From: Rhizophagus irregularis
Lineage: Eukaryota > Glomeromycota > Glomeromycetes > Glomerales > Glomeraceae
Assembly: GCF_026210795.1 (NCBI RefSeq)
Contig: NC_089453.1
Location: 1,366,501-1,430,500 of the forward strand
Direction of reading: 5' to 3'
Length of the DNA: 64,000 nt
How positions within the stretch are numbered: position 1 is the stretch's first letter; the number at the start of each line of letters is the position of its first letter. The notes beneath the pieces were generated by a model. It worked only from the letters and a program-made list of their open reading frames with translations. It searched no databases and had not been told where the DNA came from. Both the position numbers and the translations under genes were made by a program. This document shows positions 1 to 12,457 of this stretch, piece after piece.

Positions 1-573
1 GTTGAAATAATATTAGAATATAGAGATATATTTGAAAACAGTATGGCTGAAACAAGAGAATTTGGTAAAAATGGAAATGGTTATGATGATAATAGTTTTA
101 AGTATGAAATAAAAAAGATTAAAAAGGATGTGAAAATAAGTTTTTAAAGATGCAAAAAACTAAATTTCTGCAGAATATTGAAGATGAAATAAGAAAACAA
201 AATGAAAAATTATTAGAAAATAAAAAAATTAGATTATTTAAAGAAGAAGTTTCATATGTAAATTATATAGTAGTATCAAAGAAGAGAGGACAGTTACAAA
301 TATGTCATAATTTTCTAAGAGTTAATGATAATACAGTATTGTATAATTACATATTACCAATTATGAAAGAAATATTAGAAAAGATTATTTGATAGAAATA
401 TGTGATTGCATTAAATTTGGTTAATGGATATTTTTATATGAAAATGAAAAATGAATTATCAGAAAAATTATATGCATTTATTACTAAAGAAAAAGCATTT
501 ACACCAATGTTTGGAATTAAAAATGCATCAAAAGTATTTAATAATATCATATATAGAATTTTACCTGATTGGT
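1..573 (+). pseudogene. Ty3/gypsy-type reverse transcriptase fragment (decayed)
   Basis: Translation across several frames gives the start of a Ty3/gypsy polymerase. A YRDIF segment lies just upstream of the RT, as in gypsy polyproteins, followed by a basic region, then QICHNFLRVND (compare the R-x-CIDYRxLN motif), then LPIMKEILE, then a stop, then YVIALNLVNGYFYMKM (the F-S-x-LDLxSGYxQI catalytic block; the usual LDL is NL here, so the first catalytic Asp appears lost) and FTPMFGIKNASKVFNNII (the MPFGLxNAPxTFQ block). Sequence similarity stops near 573 at a MITE remnant, before the YxDD box. The fragment enters from the left window edge, and frame changes occur near 150 and 392. It is non-functional. 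Family membership is from motif order only; the copy is too eroded for finer placement. Confidence 0.7.
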
Positions 574-622
574 AACTGATTGGTAATTGATTAATGCCTG
601 ATTTTTCATTTTTTAACATGTA
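545..622 (+). repeat. Half of a hairpin MITE related to the element at 29,169-30,068
   Basis: The stretch carries repeated CTGATTGGT words followed by ATGCCTGATTTTTCA, nearly identical to the right arm of the TCACAGGTC-ended MITE inside LINE-B. The left arm is absent and the terminal GACCTGTGA is degraded. It interrupts the gypsy RT fragment. Confidence 0.6.
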
Positions 623-2087
623 TTGCTTTTGATCTAGCAAGTTTAACTTCAAATTTAACCAATAAAAAAAGTGCATGTTATAGGATTATTAATCCACTAA
701 AAGGTTCAACTATTAGACACTATTATTCTTATTAAAAATCATGAAATTTAAGTATTTCAAATTTACTGATATTACATATGGCAAATTATTAATTATTGAT
801 GATTGTGAAGATTGTTTTGAGATTGATGTATGAAAACTTAAAATAGATGAACTATTATCTGTAAATACAATCAAACAATTAATTAATAAACATTTTTTTT
901 AAGTATCTTAAAAAAAATAAATGCTTACTATTAATACGTACTGTATATGTTTAGCTGATAGCAATCCTTCTTCAATATCTCATTTATCAAGTATTTATGA
1001 AGTATAATTAGAAAATTGCCAGTATGTTTGTTTAAAAAAAAAAATCTAATACAAAGAAATTAATGATAATAAATTTTTAATTAGGTTTAACATTTTTATT
1101 ATCATTATATTTGAAGATAGAAGATATTTATTTTTTGCAGCACCTTTTATTAAGCAAAATCATTTTTTTACAATATTATAAGAGAGTAATACATGCTAAT
1201 TTTACTTCTGCTTCATTACATAAATTTATTGTAAAAATTTTTACAGTAATATATGCGGAAAACCATAAAATATTAAATAATTCACTTGGAATTAGAACAG
1301 ATAAAATACTTTTAGAACAAATATGGCAAAAAGAATTTAAAGTAAAGAATTTATAAATAGGCAATAGTGATCTTAGAAAAAGGTTTGGATATGGATAAAT
1401 ATAAAAAAAAATTTGAACTATAAATAAAATAGCAATTATTGATATTTGAAATAAATCAAAGAAAGTTTGAAAACTTGAGAAGGGATTTGTACATATATTA
1501 TACTTTAACAATTATAATACATTTAAAATAAAATGCCTTAGCAAAGAAACAGTCTAAATTAAGTTTAATAATATTATATTAGAATAATATGTTGTTTAAA
1601 AATGCGAAGGTATATCTAGTAAATAGTCATTGTTTGTAATTTATATTGTATTCATTTGGAATATATATATATTGTTTTTTATATATTAAATTTGAGCTAC
1701 TTAATAAAATTTAAAAAAATTATTTTTTAATAATATATTAAACTTATACTATTCATTTAGTTTTATATTACAATTAAACTGAACCTTTATATAATGATAT
1801 ATTAGGACATATATGAAATTTTTGGAAAATATCATTATATTAAAGATATATCAATATTTATACAGTATATTCTTATATATAGTGAGAAAATAAAATTTTA
1901 TTAGTATATCAAATTTTTAATAATATATTAATATATCAAATATTGGTATATTGAAGTTAGACTATAATTATATATTTTTAATTATATACTAAATTTGTAT
2001 TAATCAATTAGTTTTATACTCATAATATATTAAATTTGTACTAGTTACTTAGTTTTATACTAGTTTTATATTTATTTTCGTATTACC
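623..2087. other. AT-rich region with no supportable gene
   Basis: About 1.5 kb of AT-rich DNA with short open frames only. An 81-codon frame at 1,111-1,356 has no motif I recognise; it may be further decayed retroelement sequence. From about 1,620 to 2,090 the words TATATTAAA, ATTTGTACTAGTT and TAGTTTTATA recur as diverged direct repeats. The same words (TATACTAAATTTGTACTA) reappear at 36,310-36,430, on the other side of the nested TE block. Confidence 0.5.
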
Positions 2088-2094
2088 ATATATA

Positions 2095-2509
2095 GGGGTC
2101 GTCTAAAACCGTATTCGATCATGTGACTTGACATTTTATAAATAAGCCATTTTTTTATGAACTAAGATTAATGTAAGTATGAAAGTTATACTAGAATAAG
2201 TGTATTTTGACCTGCTTTATAAGTTTACTTAGTGAAAAAAAGCTGGTTTTAAACACTGTTTTTGACTTTACATATGAATGAATAATCTTTGCCGATCATA
2301 TCCAAAAATGGATGACAAAAATGAAAAAATTCAAATAAGTCAAAAATGGTGTTCAAAACCCTATATTGTGCACTAAGTAAACTTGCACAGCAGGCTAAAA
2401 TACATATATTATATGTAATTTGAAAGTTTTATGTATTGGTGAAAAAGTTTTATTTGTAAAAAATAAATTTTTACAAGTCACGTGATTGAACACGGCTTTA
2501 GACAACCTC
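2095..2509. mobile_element. 415-bp foldback MITE, 7-bp TSD ATATATA
   Basis: The left end GGGGTCGTCTAAAACCG mirrors the right end CGGCTTTAGACAACCTC, and complementarity extends inward through the ATGTGACTTG/CAAGTCACGTG words and the TTTACTTAGTG/CACTAAGTAAA pair, so nearly the whole element can fold on itself. It is flanked by ATATATA at 2,088-2,094 and 2,510-2,516, though the AT-rich site makes the exact duplication length uncertain (7-8 bp). It has no coding potential. Superfamily is not assigned; a 7-8 bp duplication would suit a hAT- or MULE-like mobiliser. Confidence 0.75.
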
Positions 2510-2930
2510 ATATATAGCAGGCTACAGTACCCCAAGTATTTTGCAAAAATTGGAGTTTGACCAGGATCCCGGATATCTAATATAAAGGTCATAATGGACT
2601 TTTGACCAAAAACACCCCGTTTTGCTGAAACTCAAAAAAACATTTTTTGTAAATATCTCAACATTCAGTGATTCAATTTTAATGAACATTTTTTTATTTT
2701 GTAGCCCTCATTTAACTCTACAATTTTAAAAAAAGATCATCAAAATTGGACTACTGGATGCTGAGATATTTACAAAAAATGATTTTTTGAACCCCTGAAA
2801 AATGGGCCAATCTGCCGAAAGTGTGACTTGATCCCGATCTGCCAACTCTTTCTTGTAGATTTTTGGTCAAAAATTTCGCGGAAGAAATTTTTACTCTTCG
2901 TATTAACACATCTCTTATTTTACTATTAAT

Positions 2931-5087
2931 ATGCCTCCCAAAGGTAACAAAAAAGCTGGCAATAATCCTAACGGGAGACTTGCCAAGCGACAAGACAAAC
3001 GAAACAAAAATAAAGACTCTGGCTCTGACGTTTCAAACTCTGACAACAAACAAACAAACAATAAAAACAACCCTTCCAAACGTACTCGTACGCTCCCAGA
3101 AAACCCTATGGAAGAAGACTACGTCGCTGACTCAGCGGCTGATGCTGGAGGCAGCAATACTACTCCTCCTCAACAAAATAATACTGACAATTTTTCGTCT
3201 CCTCCTCCCAAAGATACTACTGCGCTTTCTGCGTCTGGTTCTGTCGCGTCTGGTACTGACGCGTCCATGCATGCTCTAAAAGACAAAGAAAATTCCCCTT
3301 AGACGCGTCTCCTAATAAAGATATTATGGATACTAATGATACTTCTCCTCTTCCCCTTGACACGCCCACTATTTCCATTCTTAGGCGTGATTATTAGGCT
3401 GCTGCGGCGCCTAATACTTCTCCTGAATTTGTCAAAAAATATCCTACCAATCGGGCTATGATTGACGCTGTCAATAATCTCCTTTTAGAAACTTATCATT
3501 CTTACACTAGCCGTGCTCGCATGTCTGGTTCTGGTGACCTCAAAAGATTAGTCATTCATTTTAATTCAACCACTGAACGTGATGCCTGCCTTTCTTTCCG
3601 ACATGATGACCTTGCCGATCTCCGATTTTTCCTACATGACCCCAGCAACTCCGAACTGATGAAGATCTCTGGGCTATCCAAGTTACTGATATCCCATTTT
3701 TCATCAAAAAAGATGATATTACCGCTCTTTTCAAAAAGTATGGTAACATACAATCCTGTCATCTACATACACGTGCAAATGCTAAAGTTCAACAAGCTCG
3801 TATCATTTATGATGATGTTTCTTTCATCCAGCATTTTGTTGATAAGCAGTGGGTGATTTATTGCTACTCCACTTGTTTACGCATTACGCCATGTTCCCTC
3901 ACCCTTGATCAAAAGAAATCACGACGTGAATTTGTTGCTGTTTTATCTCAGCTCCCTATTAACACAAAAGATGTGCATTTAGCACCCTTAGTACAAGCAA
4001 TTGGCGCTATGGCCGTTAATATCCCCCTGTCTCTTAATTCTTACAAACCTAAACGATGGGCTTACATCACTTTTAAATCACAACAAATGATGGACACTGC
4101 AATGGAACAATCAATCGCCCTGCAAGGTCACAGACTCCAATGGGAACTACCGGAGAATACAAACAAGCTTTGCCATAGATGCGGCAAACTTGGCTGCGCT
4201 CCTGCCGCATGCCCATTGAACAACTCTTGAGGTCGTTCACACACCCGTAATCCTGTTGCACACTTAAAAGAATGCTTCAATATTGGACAATCGAATAACC
4301 ATAACTCTTCTGCTAATTGCAGTAGATATCGTTCCCGTTCTCAATCCAAAGATCATTCTAATTCTTGATAACGTAATCATTCTGCCAGTAATACTGGACG
4401 GAACAATAATAATACCAATAATACTTCTTCGCCCAATTCTTCTAATTCCAATAATTCTACTCAAACTGCTCAACGATCTCGATCTAATGAGCGTAAAGGC
4501 AAAGACCGTTCAGTTTCCTTTTCCACTTCCCAACGTACTAATAGTACCTCTGCTCACAACTCATTTAGTCACAAACCTCCCTTGGTGGATCCTAATTATT
4601 CCCAAATTCAAGAGATCCTTTCGGTGCTTAAAAACCTTCAAGAAGATATGGCTAATGTACGTGCTAGAATTCATGCTTTTGAATTAGCTGATCAGAGGAT
4701 GTCTCGGCTAGAACTTTATATTTTTGGACATATGCAAAACGATGTTCTCCCACCTGACCCTAATGATTGTTCACATATGCTTGTTAACAACCACCAAAGC
4801 ACCCCCCTTATATAACACAATCTAACCCGCCCACTTCGAACAGGTCCTTTTCCAGTCCGGTTCTCCCTCCCCCAATGGTCCCTGTTTCCCGTTCCATCAT
4901 TTCCTCCTCTCCCATCCCTGAAACTGCTGATGAAGCTACTATTAACAAAGAACGTGCTGAAATTTATTCCTTTCAACGATCTTTAGATAACAAATTCGAT
5001 CACTTATCTGGCTCTATTGAAAGATTTATTAGCTCCATTTCTGGTGGCCCTTCCTCAGACTTAGTCAATAAGACTTCGTCTGATTAA
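2931..5087 (+). pseudogene. LINE-A ORF1 (RRM-like, zinc-knuckle nucleic-acid-binding protein), broken
   Basis: The start at 2,931 (MPPKGNKKAG) is supported by the LINE-B copy, which begins at 23,712 with a similar basic, Asn/Lys-rich sequence. The first frame runs to a frameshift at 3,302; the rest needs at least three frame changes and has stops (for example at 3,396). Segments in order: basic low-complexity N-terminus; a conserved block FVKKYPTNRAMIDAVNNLLL; an RRM-like stretch (VTDIPFFIKKDDITALFKKY) read in another frame near 3,680-3,830; a second RNA-binding-like block KPKRWAYITFKS; a knuckle CHRCGKLGC at about 4,170-4,200; a Ser/Asn-rich linker; and a helical, possibly coiled-coil C-terminus (4,582-5,087). 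Such ORF1 proteins coat LINE RNA in the RNP. The copy is non-functional. Confidence 0.8.
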
Positions 5088-8000
5088 TTTGTTATCCTCC
5101 CCTTTTACCCTTCAAGAAAATAAAGTTCTGCAACAATCTTCAAAAATTAAATCTGCGAATTAATTTAAAATAATTAGTACAAATAATACTTCAATTTTAT
5201 AATACTTCAATTTAACTAATATCAATTAATTTACTTAATTTATTTAATTTAGATATATTTACAAGTAATACTATTTATTAGTAAATGCGCTAACTAATTT
5301 ACTCTTTTCTCTATTTGTTGTTAATGGTTTGAACATTGTTCCAGTTGGTTCGATTCCAACAAACAACTATTTAAATTTGCATTTAAGAAGTGCCCAGGAA
5401 CTTGTAGACCTACAAAAAGTAGAAAAGTAAAAACGTTCAGTTAGTTAGTAACGTTTCGTTAAGAAAAAAAACAAAATTTTAAAGAACTTCAAAGAATACC
5501 TTCAAAGTTCCCTTTAGATATCATCCAAGAAGTCGCAGACCTATAAAAAGAAAATACGTTAGTAAAGTTTCATTAAAAAAACAAAATAATTGAAGTTTCA
5601 AAACTTACTATTCCAAAGGTCCTAACCGATACCTCTGAGAAGTCGCAAACCTATAAAAAAAGTAAAGTTTCATTAAAAAAAAACAAAAAAATTAAAAAAC
5701 TTCGAAGAATACCTTCGAAGTTCTCATCCAAGAAGTCTCCTCCTGCTCTTGCACCAGCACCAGCTCCAGCTCCTGCTGAAGAACCAACCCCCACTGAAGC
5801 CCAGGCTCCCACTGAAGACCAGCACTGAATGATGATAAAAATTGATTTCTGTAACCGGATCAAGCATAAGACGAGGCTGTACTCAGATCTACAAAGAAGT
5901 TCTTATCCAAAAAGTCATGGACCTAAAAAAAGGAAACGTTAATTAGTAACGTTTCGTTAAATAAAAAAAAATAAATTAAAAGAACTTCGAAAAATACCTT
6001 CGAAGTTCTGTCCAAGGAGCTTTCTAGGAACCCGTAAATTTACAACAATAAAAGAACGAAAATGTTAGCAAACGTTTCGTTAAAAAAATTAAAAGAACTT
6101 CAAAGAATACCTTCGAAGTTCTTTCCAGGAACTTTTCTATAAAGCAGTGTTGGCCAATTTTATAAATCCAGTTATTTTAACTGGAAGCCGCAAAACTACA
6201 AAAGAAAGTCGAAATGTTAGTAAACATTTCGTTGGAAAATAAAAAAAAAGAAAAAATTTTGAAGTTTTACTTCAAAATTGTTAAATGGCTTCCTGTACTT
6301 ACAAAAGAAAATAAATGAAGATTTAGTTAAACGTTTCATTTTCATTTAAAGAAAATAATTTTGAAGGTTACCTTCAAAATTTTACTTTTGAAACTCCTTC
6401 AAGGAAAGCTGCGGACCTACAAAAAGAAAGAAACGAAAATGTTAACAAACATTTCGTTAAAAAAAAATAAAATAAAAATTTGAATTTTACTTTCGAATTG
6501 GGATTCCAGTTGAATTCCCGTACCTAAAAAAAAATAAATAAAATAAGAAACAACAAAAATAAAAAACAATAAAATTTCAGTTTTTTTTACCTTCGAAATG
6601 GGAATCCGAAAGATTAGGCGTCCACGATACGAATTGCGGATAAACGGATTGAAACACTAAGTCCAGGAACTGAAGAACCTAGAGAAAATGAACGAAATTA
6701 GCAGAAGGAAATAAGATAAAATGAAAAAAATAAATAAAAATAAAAAAATACAACCCACCCATCGTCTCCAAAGTCCAAAACTGAAGAACCTAAAGAAAAT
6801 GAATGAGATTAGCAGGAGGAAATAAGATAAAATGAAAAAAATAAATAAATATAAAAAAATACAACCCACCTGTCGTCTCCAAAGTCCAAAACTGAAGAAC
6901 TAAAGAAAAATAACGAAATTAACAGAAGGAAACAAAACAAAATGATAAAAAGGAAATAAAAATAAAATAAAACTCACCCTTCTTCTCCAAAGTCCAAAAC
7001 TGAAGAACCTAAAGAAGAAGAAAAACAAAATTAGCGAAAAATAATAAGAACGAAACAATAACAAAAGAAAAGAATAAGAATTAAAAAAAAGTCCCCTACC
7101 AGTTATCTCCAAAGTTCGGAACTGAAGGACCTAAAGAAAAAAAGGATTATCTCCAGAGTCCAGAACTAAAAGCTGGATAATCTCAATCCATTAGTAACAC
7201 AGATAATCTGGATAAAATCCTTCAATCCTTTTTATCCGATCCGTTTACAAAAATTTTATCTGGATAACCGTAAATACACCAGGACCTAAAAAAAGAAATG
7301 ATGAACGTTAGTAACGTTCATTAAATAAAAAATTTAAAAATAAAAATTTGAAGGTTTTTTTACCTTCGAAATAAGAGTTCAGAGCCATTCTTCGGCGTCC
7401 AGGACCTAAAAATTTGAAAAAACAAACGTAAGTAACATTCGTTAAAGTTAAAATATAAAAAAAACGAACATTACTGCTGTTCATTAAATTAAAAATAAAT
7501 TCGAAGGTTTTACCTTCGAAAATAAAGTCCGGAGCCGTTCTTTGGCATCTAGGACCTAAAAAGTCAAAAAAATGAATGTTAATAACGTTTGTTAAACATA
7601 AATAAAAGTCCGGAGCCATTATTTGGCGTCCAGGACCTAAATAAAATATAAAAATGAACGTTTAGCGACGTTCGTTAAATATAAATATAAAAAAATCGAA
7701 GGTAATGTTTTACCTTCGAAATTAACGTCCAGAGCCATTCTAAGGCGTCCAGGACCTATAAAATATAAAAACGAACGTTTAGTAACATTCGTTGAAATAA
7801 TAATTAAAAAAAAATTTGAAGGTAAAGGTTTTACCTTCGAAATTAACGTCCAGAGCCGGAACTTAGTTTCGGCTTCCTTTAACTAAAAAAAAGATGAAAC
7901 GTTAGTTAACGTTCGTCAATATAAATTAATTTTAAAAAAATTAATTTTTTTTTGAAGGTTTGTTTTACCTTCGATATAGGAGCCCGGAACTTAGTTTTGG

Positions 8001-9091
8001 CTTCCTTTAACTAAAAAAAAGACGAAACGTTAGTTAACGTTCATCAATAAATTTAATAAAAAAAAAATTAATTTTTATTTTTCAAAGGTTTGTTTTACCT
8101 TCGATATAGGAGCCCGGAACTCAGTTTCGGCTTCTTTTAACTGAAAAAAAAATGAAACGTTAGTTAATGTTCGTCAATAAATTTAAAATAAAAAAAAAAT
8201 TTATTTTTTTTTTCGAAGGTTTGCTTCACCTTCGATATAGGAGCCCGGAACTCAGTTTTGGCTTCCTTTATCTAAAAAAAATAAGACGAAACGTTAGTTA
8301 ACGTTCGTCAATAAATTTAATAAAAAAAATATTTTTTTTTTTTGAAGGTTTTACCTTCAAAGTAAAGTCCGGAGCTGTTTTTGGCGTCCAGGACTTCGAA
8401 AAAAAAATAAAATGAACAATAATACCGTTCGTTAAATAAAAATATAAAAATAAAAGTCTGTGAGCTGTTTTTCAGCGTCTAGGACTTAAGAAAAAAAATA
8501 AATATTCCTTCAAAATGGAGAGTCCAGAACATAATTTCTTGAAGTCTAACTTCAAAATGTCCAAAAGAAGGTACGAACTTCGTCAACTTCAAAGAAACTC
8601 AAAGCTTAAATAAAAACACTAAAAAATATTGACTAATTTTTTGGTATCTTTATAATAGTTAATTTTCTTTAAAAGATGGTGAAAAAAAAATATTTTCCAA
8701 AGTGTTGTAAGAAAAATTATTTTTTTTTTAAAGTGTTAAAATGTTGCAAAAAAAAAGCTTTGAAAAGTTTGTGTTAAAACAAATGCAAAGTTTATCAAAA
8801 TAAAAACTGAAAGAAAGTTTGTGAAGTTTATCAAATAAAAAAAAGAAAATGTGAAAATCTATTCAAATTTTTGATAAAATCTGCAATTTTGGAGATTATC
8901 GCAGATATTTATACAAAAAATTGTCATAAAAAATCGGAAACTTGCAAAATTGCAGATTATTGCATAACTTTGTAAAAAATAAAAAGCAGAAATCTGCAAA
9001 ATCGCAGACTTCCGCATAAATTCACAAAAAAAATGCGAAGATCTGCTAATTTTACAAATCTCCGCAGTTCTGCATCTTAAAAAATTTCCCG
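5088..9091. repeat. Minisatellite block replacing the LINE-A endonuclease region
   Basis: After ORF1 there is about 300 bp of AT-rich sequence including a tRNA-like T-arm at 5,344-5,360, then a tandem array from about 5,390 to 8,560. Units of roughly 90-130 bp carry a spaced palindrome (AACTTCGAAG...CTTCGAAGTTC), a second inverted motif (AACGTTAGTAACGTTTCGTT) and a conserved GACCTA word. The unit changes gradually along the array: early units have AAGTCGCAGACCTA, middle ones (6,660-7,150) have CCAAAGTCCAAAACTGAAGA, late ones CCAGAGCC...GGCGTCCAGGACC. The right end (8,870-9,080) holds clustered CTGCAAAAT/GCAGA words like those at the ends of the hAT-like element at 41,760. I found no clean TIR or TSD, so whether this is one inserted element is unresolved. 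Confidence 0.6.
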
Positions 9092-12000
9092 ATGCTAATG
9101 ACTTGGATAAGTTATGTCCAATTGATTTACTTGTCTTTGATGCTTGGCCTCTTAATCAGAAGTGTGAATATCTCCATTCCAGAATTATTAAAGTTGGAAA
9201 ATCTAATTTACCCTCAGTTACTATAGGCAATACTTATACTCCAAAGAAGCCTAAGAATCTGGAAAGTTTATGCCAATCTTACCGATTTTTGTCTAAAGTG
9301 GTTAAGACTATCCGTTTGCTTCACAGAAACCCTATTTTATATTCTGTTAGTTTTGAGACCAAATGGTCTTCTTATTATATATGTCTTAATAATCTCCTTT
9401 TTGTTTATAAACAAATCTTTGTTACTTCTATTATTCTTCCTCCTTTTCTTCGTGATGAATGAATTGATGATTTTGCTAATTTACTTCAAATATTAGAGAA
9501 CATGACTTTGCTTTTGCGAAGCCTACTTTTGCTTAAAGAAAAAGAATTCCAAGCTTCCTCTATTCAGGCAAAAATTGATGCTCGGAATGATAACTTTACC
9601 AATGATATCTCCACTTTTATTGAATCTGCCTTGTCACGAACCAGACGACGAATCATTCTTGATCGTGTTTTTATTGATCATCCAACACACTCTACCTTAT
9701 TAACTTCTCCAGATGCCATTGATCAAGAAGTTATTGAACATTTTCAAAACTTTGTTCCAATTACTTCCACCCCTCCTTCTTCCATACAGGATTTGCCTGA
9801 ACGATGGTCTAATGCTTATGCACCACTTGCTGATGTCTCTCCAGCTATTTTTGATTCACTTATAAATCCTCCTACTCTTGATGAATGGTTCTCAACAATT
9901 TCCTCCATGCCTAATGATAAAGCCCAGGACCTTCTATAATCTCGTATGAGATGTTAAAACACCTAGGTCCTTCTGCTTCTGCTCTGCTTTTCAACTTAAT
10001 TTGCGCCTGTTTATCAGACGCAAATATCCCTGATTTATGGAGACAAGCTACTGTCTTTCCTATTCCCAAACCGCACGAATGGAAATGCCAACTTGAAAAT
10101 ACTCGTCTTATTACTTTATTAGAGGTGATTCGTAAGGCCTTGGTTAAGCTCTTTTACAATCGTCTCGCTCCTCTGCTTGCTTCTCACCATGTTCTTCAAG
10201 GAGGTAATTTCGCAGGTTTACCTGGAGGTTTCTGCCATGATCCTATTATTACTCTAGAATCTATTATCCATGACTCAGTAGTCACCAAACAACCCTTATG
10301 GATCCTCTCTCAAGACATTTCAAAAGCGTTTGATTCTATTGATTTATCCATGTTGCGTTTTGCTCTTCAACGCTTACGTCTGCCTCAAAATGCTATTCAA
10401 TTCTTACTTTCTTTATTTATGTCACGTTCCAATCGTGTTATTACTGCACATGGCCCTACTCCACCATATAGAGTTAGAATTGGGATTGACCAAGGTGAAG
10501 TTATCTCCCCGCTCTTATGGGTTATTTATTTAGACCCTCTACTCACAGCTCTCAAAAATGAGATGAAAGACTCTTATTGTTTAGTTTCTCCAATGGCTTC
10601 TGATATTGTTTCATCAAACTCTTGTTCTCTGGATGTTTTAGAAATTAATAATTTGGTGTTTATGGATGATTCTACTTTGATTTCTTCTTCTAAAGAGAGA
10701 ATGGAACATATGTTGTCTATCACTGAAGAATTTTATTGTTTGAACAATACTTCAGCCAACCATAATAAATATGTTTTAGCCACCAATGCAGTTACCGTAT
10801 CTCGAGATTTATCTCCTGTGACCTTTAATTTGAGGACTTCATCACTCAACATTACGTCCAATATTACTGTTACTTTTATCCCTATGTCCTCATTTTTCTG
10901 TTTCTTGGGCGTTTGGTTTAATATTAACGGCTCTAGGAATTTTATCCGATAACAACTTAAACGAGAATGTAATTCTTTCTCTGCAACTCTCCGCCCTGCA
11001 AAATTGACTGTTCGACAAGTGGTATATCTCTATAATACTATTTTGATCTTGAAATTGGATTATCGAATGCAAGTCACGCATTTATCTGAGGTTGAATGTT
11101 CTACTATTACTTTTTCAGTTCGCGCCTTAGTTAAACACAAGGCCAAATTATCACATTCTGTTCCTAATGTGGTGTTATATTTAACACAAACCCTGGGTTT
11201 GATCAATTTATTTTCGTTTCAACAACAAAGTCATTTTACTAATTTATTTTTGTTAGCAAATACTTCTTCTGTTTTTATGAAATCACTTTTTAATTATAGG
11301 GTGCGATTTATTCAATTTTATTGTTTAATTCCTATTTCTCCTTTGATGGTTTTGGATTGGACTTGTTGGTCTTCTCTTATAATTTTTAAACAAGATTATA
11401 TTGCTAATACTTTAGCTTCATTGCTCTCAACCCCCTTCTGTCTGTTACGCACTAATTTATCGCCTGTGCCTGATTTAACTTACCCTAATGGCCATACTCC
11501 CATTTATCAATGTCTTTCTTTGGATGTATTCAAGACCAATTTAACAAGACTTCGAAAACGTGGCCTTTTTTACCTTTCACAACTTTTAACACCTCAGGGA
11601 ACACATTTACTCTCTTGGTCTGTCATATATGCTAACTCTATTCAAAAGCGTGGTAATGCCTGTCTTCCCAATTGGTACAAAAATCTTTCTGCTAACGTCA
11701 CGATTCCAGATAAACCTGGTTTATTGAAAGATCGATTTATGACTGAACAACGACCTGTGAGCCAGATTGCAAAAGAACTTGCTCCTTGTACTCCTCCTTC
11801 TAGTTATAAGAAGAATTGGATTATCACGATGAATGATGATGGCCTCCCTATATTCGGTAAACAGATTCAAATCCAACCCAAGCATTCTACTTGTACTATT
11901 GTACACTGGATTTCAGACTACTTATCTCGTCTGAGCGATTTTATTACTCTACAACCTTGTCCTGGCTGCATTTTAAATTTAAACAAATCCTCTTACATAA

Positions 12001-12421
12001 AGAAATCGGTTGCTACTAGTTCTGTGTCTTGCTCCTATTCGGTCTCTCTTTGTCGGTCATGGATTTTGCCTATGAAGAAATCATCCATTATGAATCACAC
12101 ATCCAGCCTGACTGCTATGGTGTCATGGGCGGAAATCATGGACTTTGTTACTTCAATTTGTAATCCTTCAGTTCGCTCGGTGCTTGCTGCTGATATTCCC
12201 AATATTTCCTATGATACTGTTGACATGGCTTCGCCTACTCCACATTTACTTATGGCTGGCGATGTTGCTGCATCATCATCGGTCGTGCTTTCTCCAGACT
12301 CACATTATACCTTTTACACTGATGGTTCTCTTATTAATTTAGGAACTAGTGATGTTTCTATGGGATGGAGCTGGGTTCAAATTGTCAAAGATTCTGGCTT
12401 TCTTAATTCCATTGCCACTTA
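9092..12421 (+). pseudogene. LINE-A ORF2 part 1: reverse transcriptase, broken
   Basis: Homology to LINE-B resumes at about 9,092. The frame has a stop at 9,460-9,462, a frameshift at about 9,930 (KAQDLL where LINE-B reads KAPGSS) and a stop at 10,951. RT blocks are clear: NDKA; ITLLEVIRKALVKLFYNRLA; LSQDISKAFDSID with the first catalytic Asp; IDQGEVISPLLW; and VFMDDSTLI, the catalytic box with FMDD instead of the common F/YADD. After the RT a long connecting region leads to the RNase H start, FYTDGSLINLGTSD, with its first catalytic Asp near 12,317. The ORF is then cut by the CACTA-like element at 12,421 and resumes at 20,334 in the same frame. Confidence 0.88.
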
Positions 12422-12457
12422 CACTGGTCAAAATTAATACTATCGGGTACCTATCGG

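Noticed and set aside
1111-1356. 81-codon open frame as a gene
   Set aside because: No recognisable domain, AT-biased content and no supporting exon; probably chance or decayed retroelement.
5317-5367. Functional tRNA gene
   Set aside because: Only the T-arm and a partial acceptor stem exist; no room for D and anticodon arms. Kept as a finding only.
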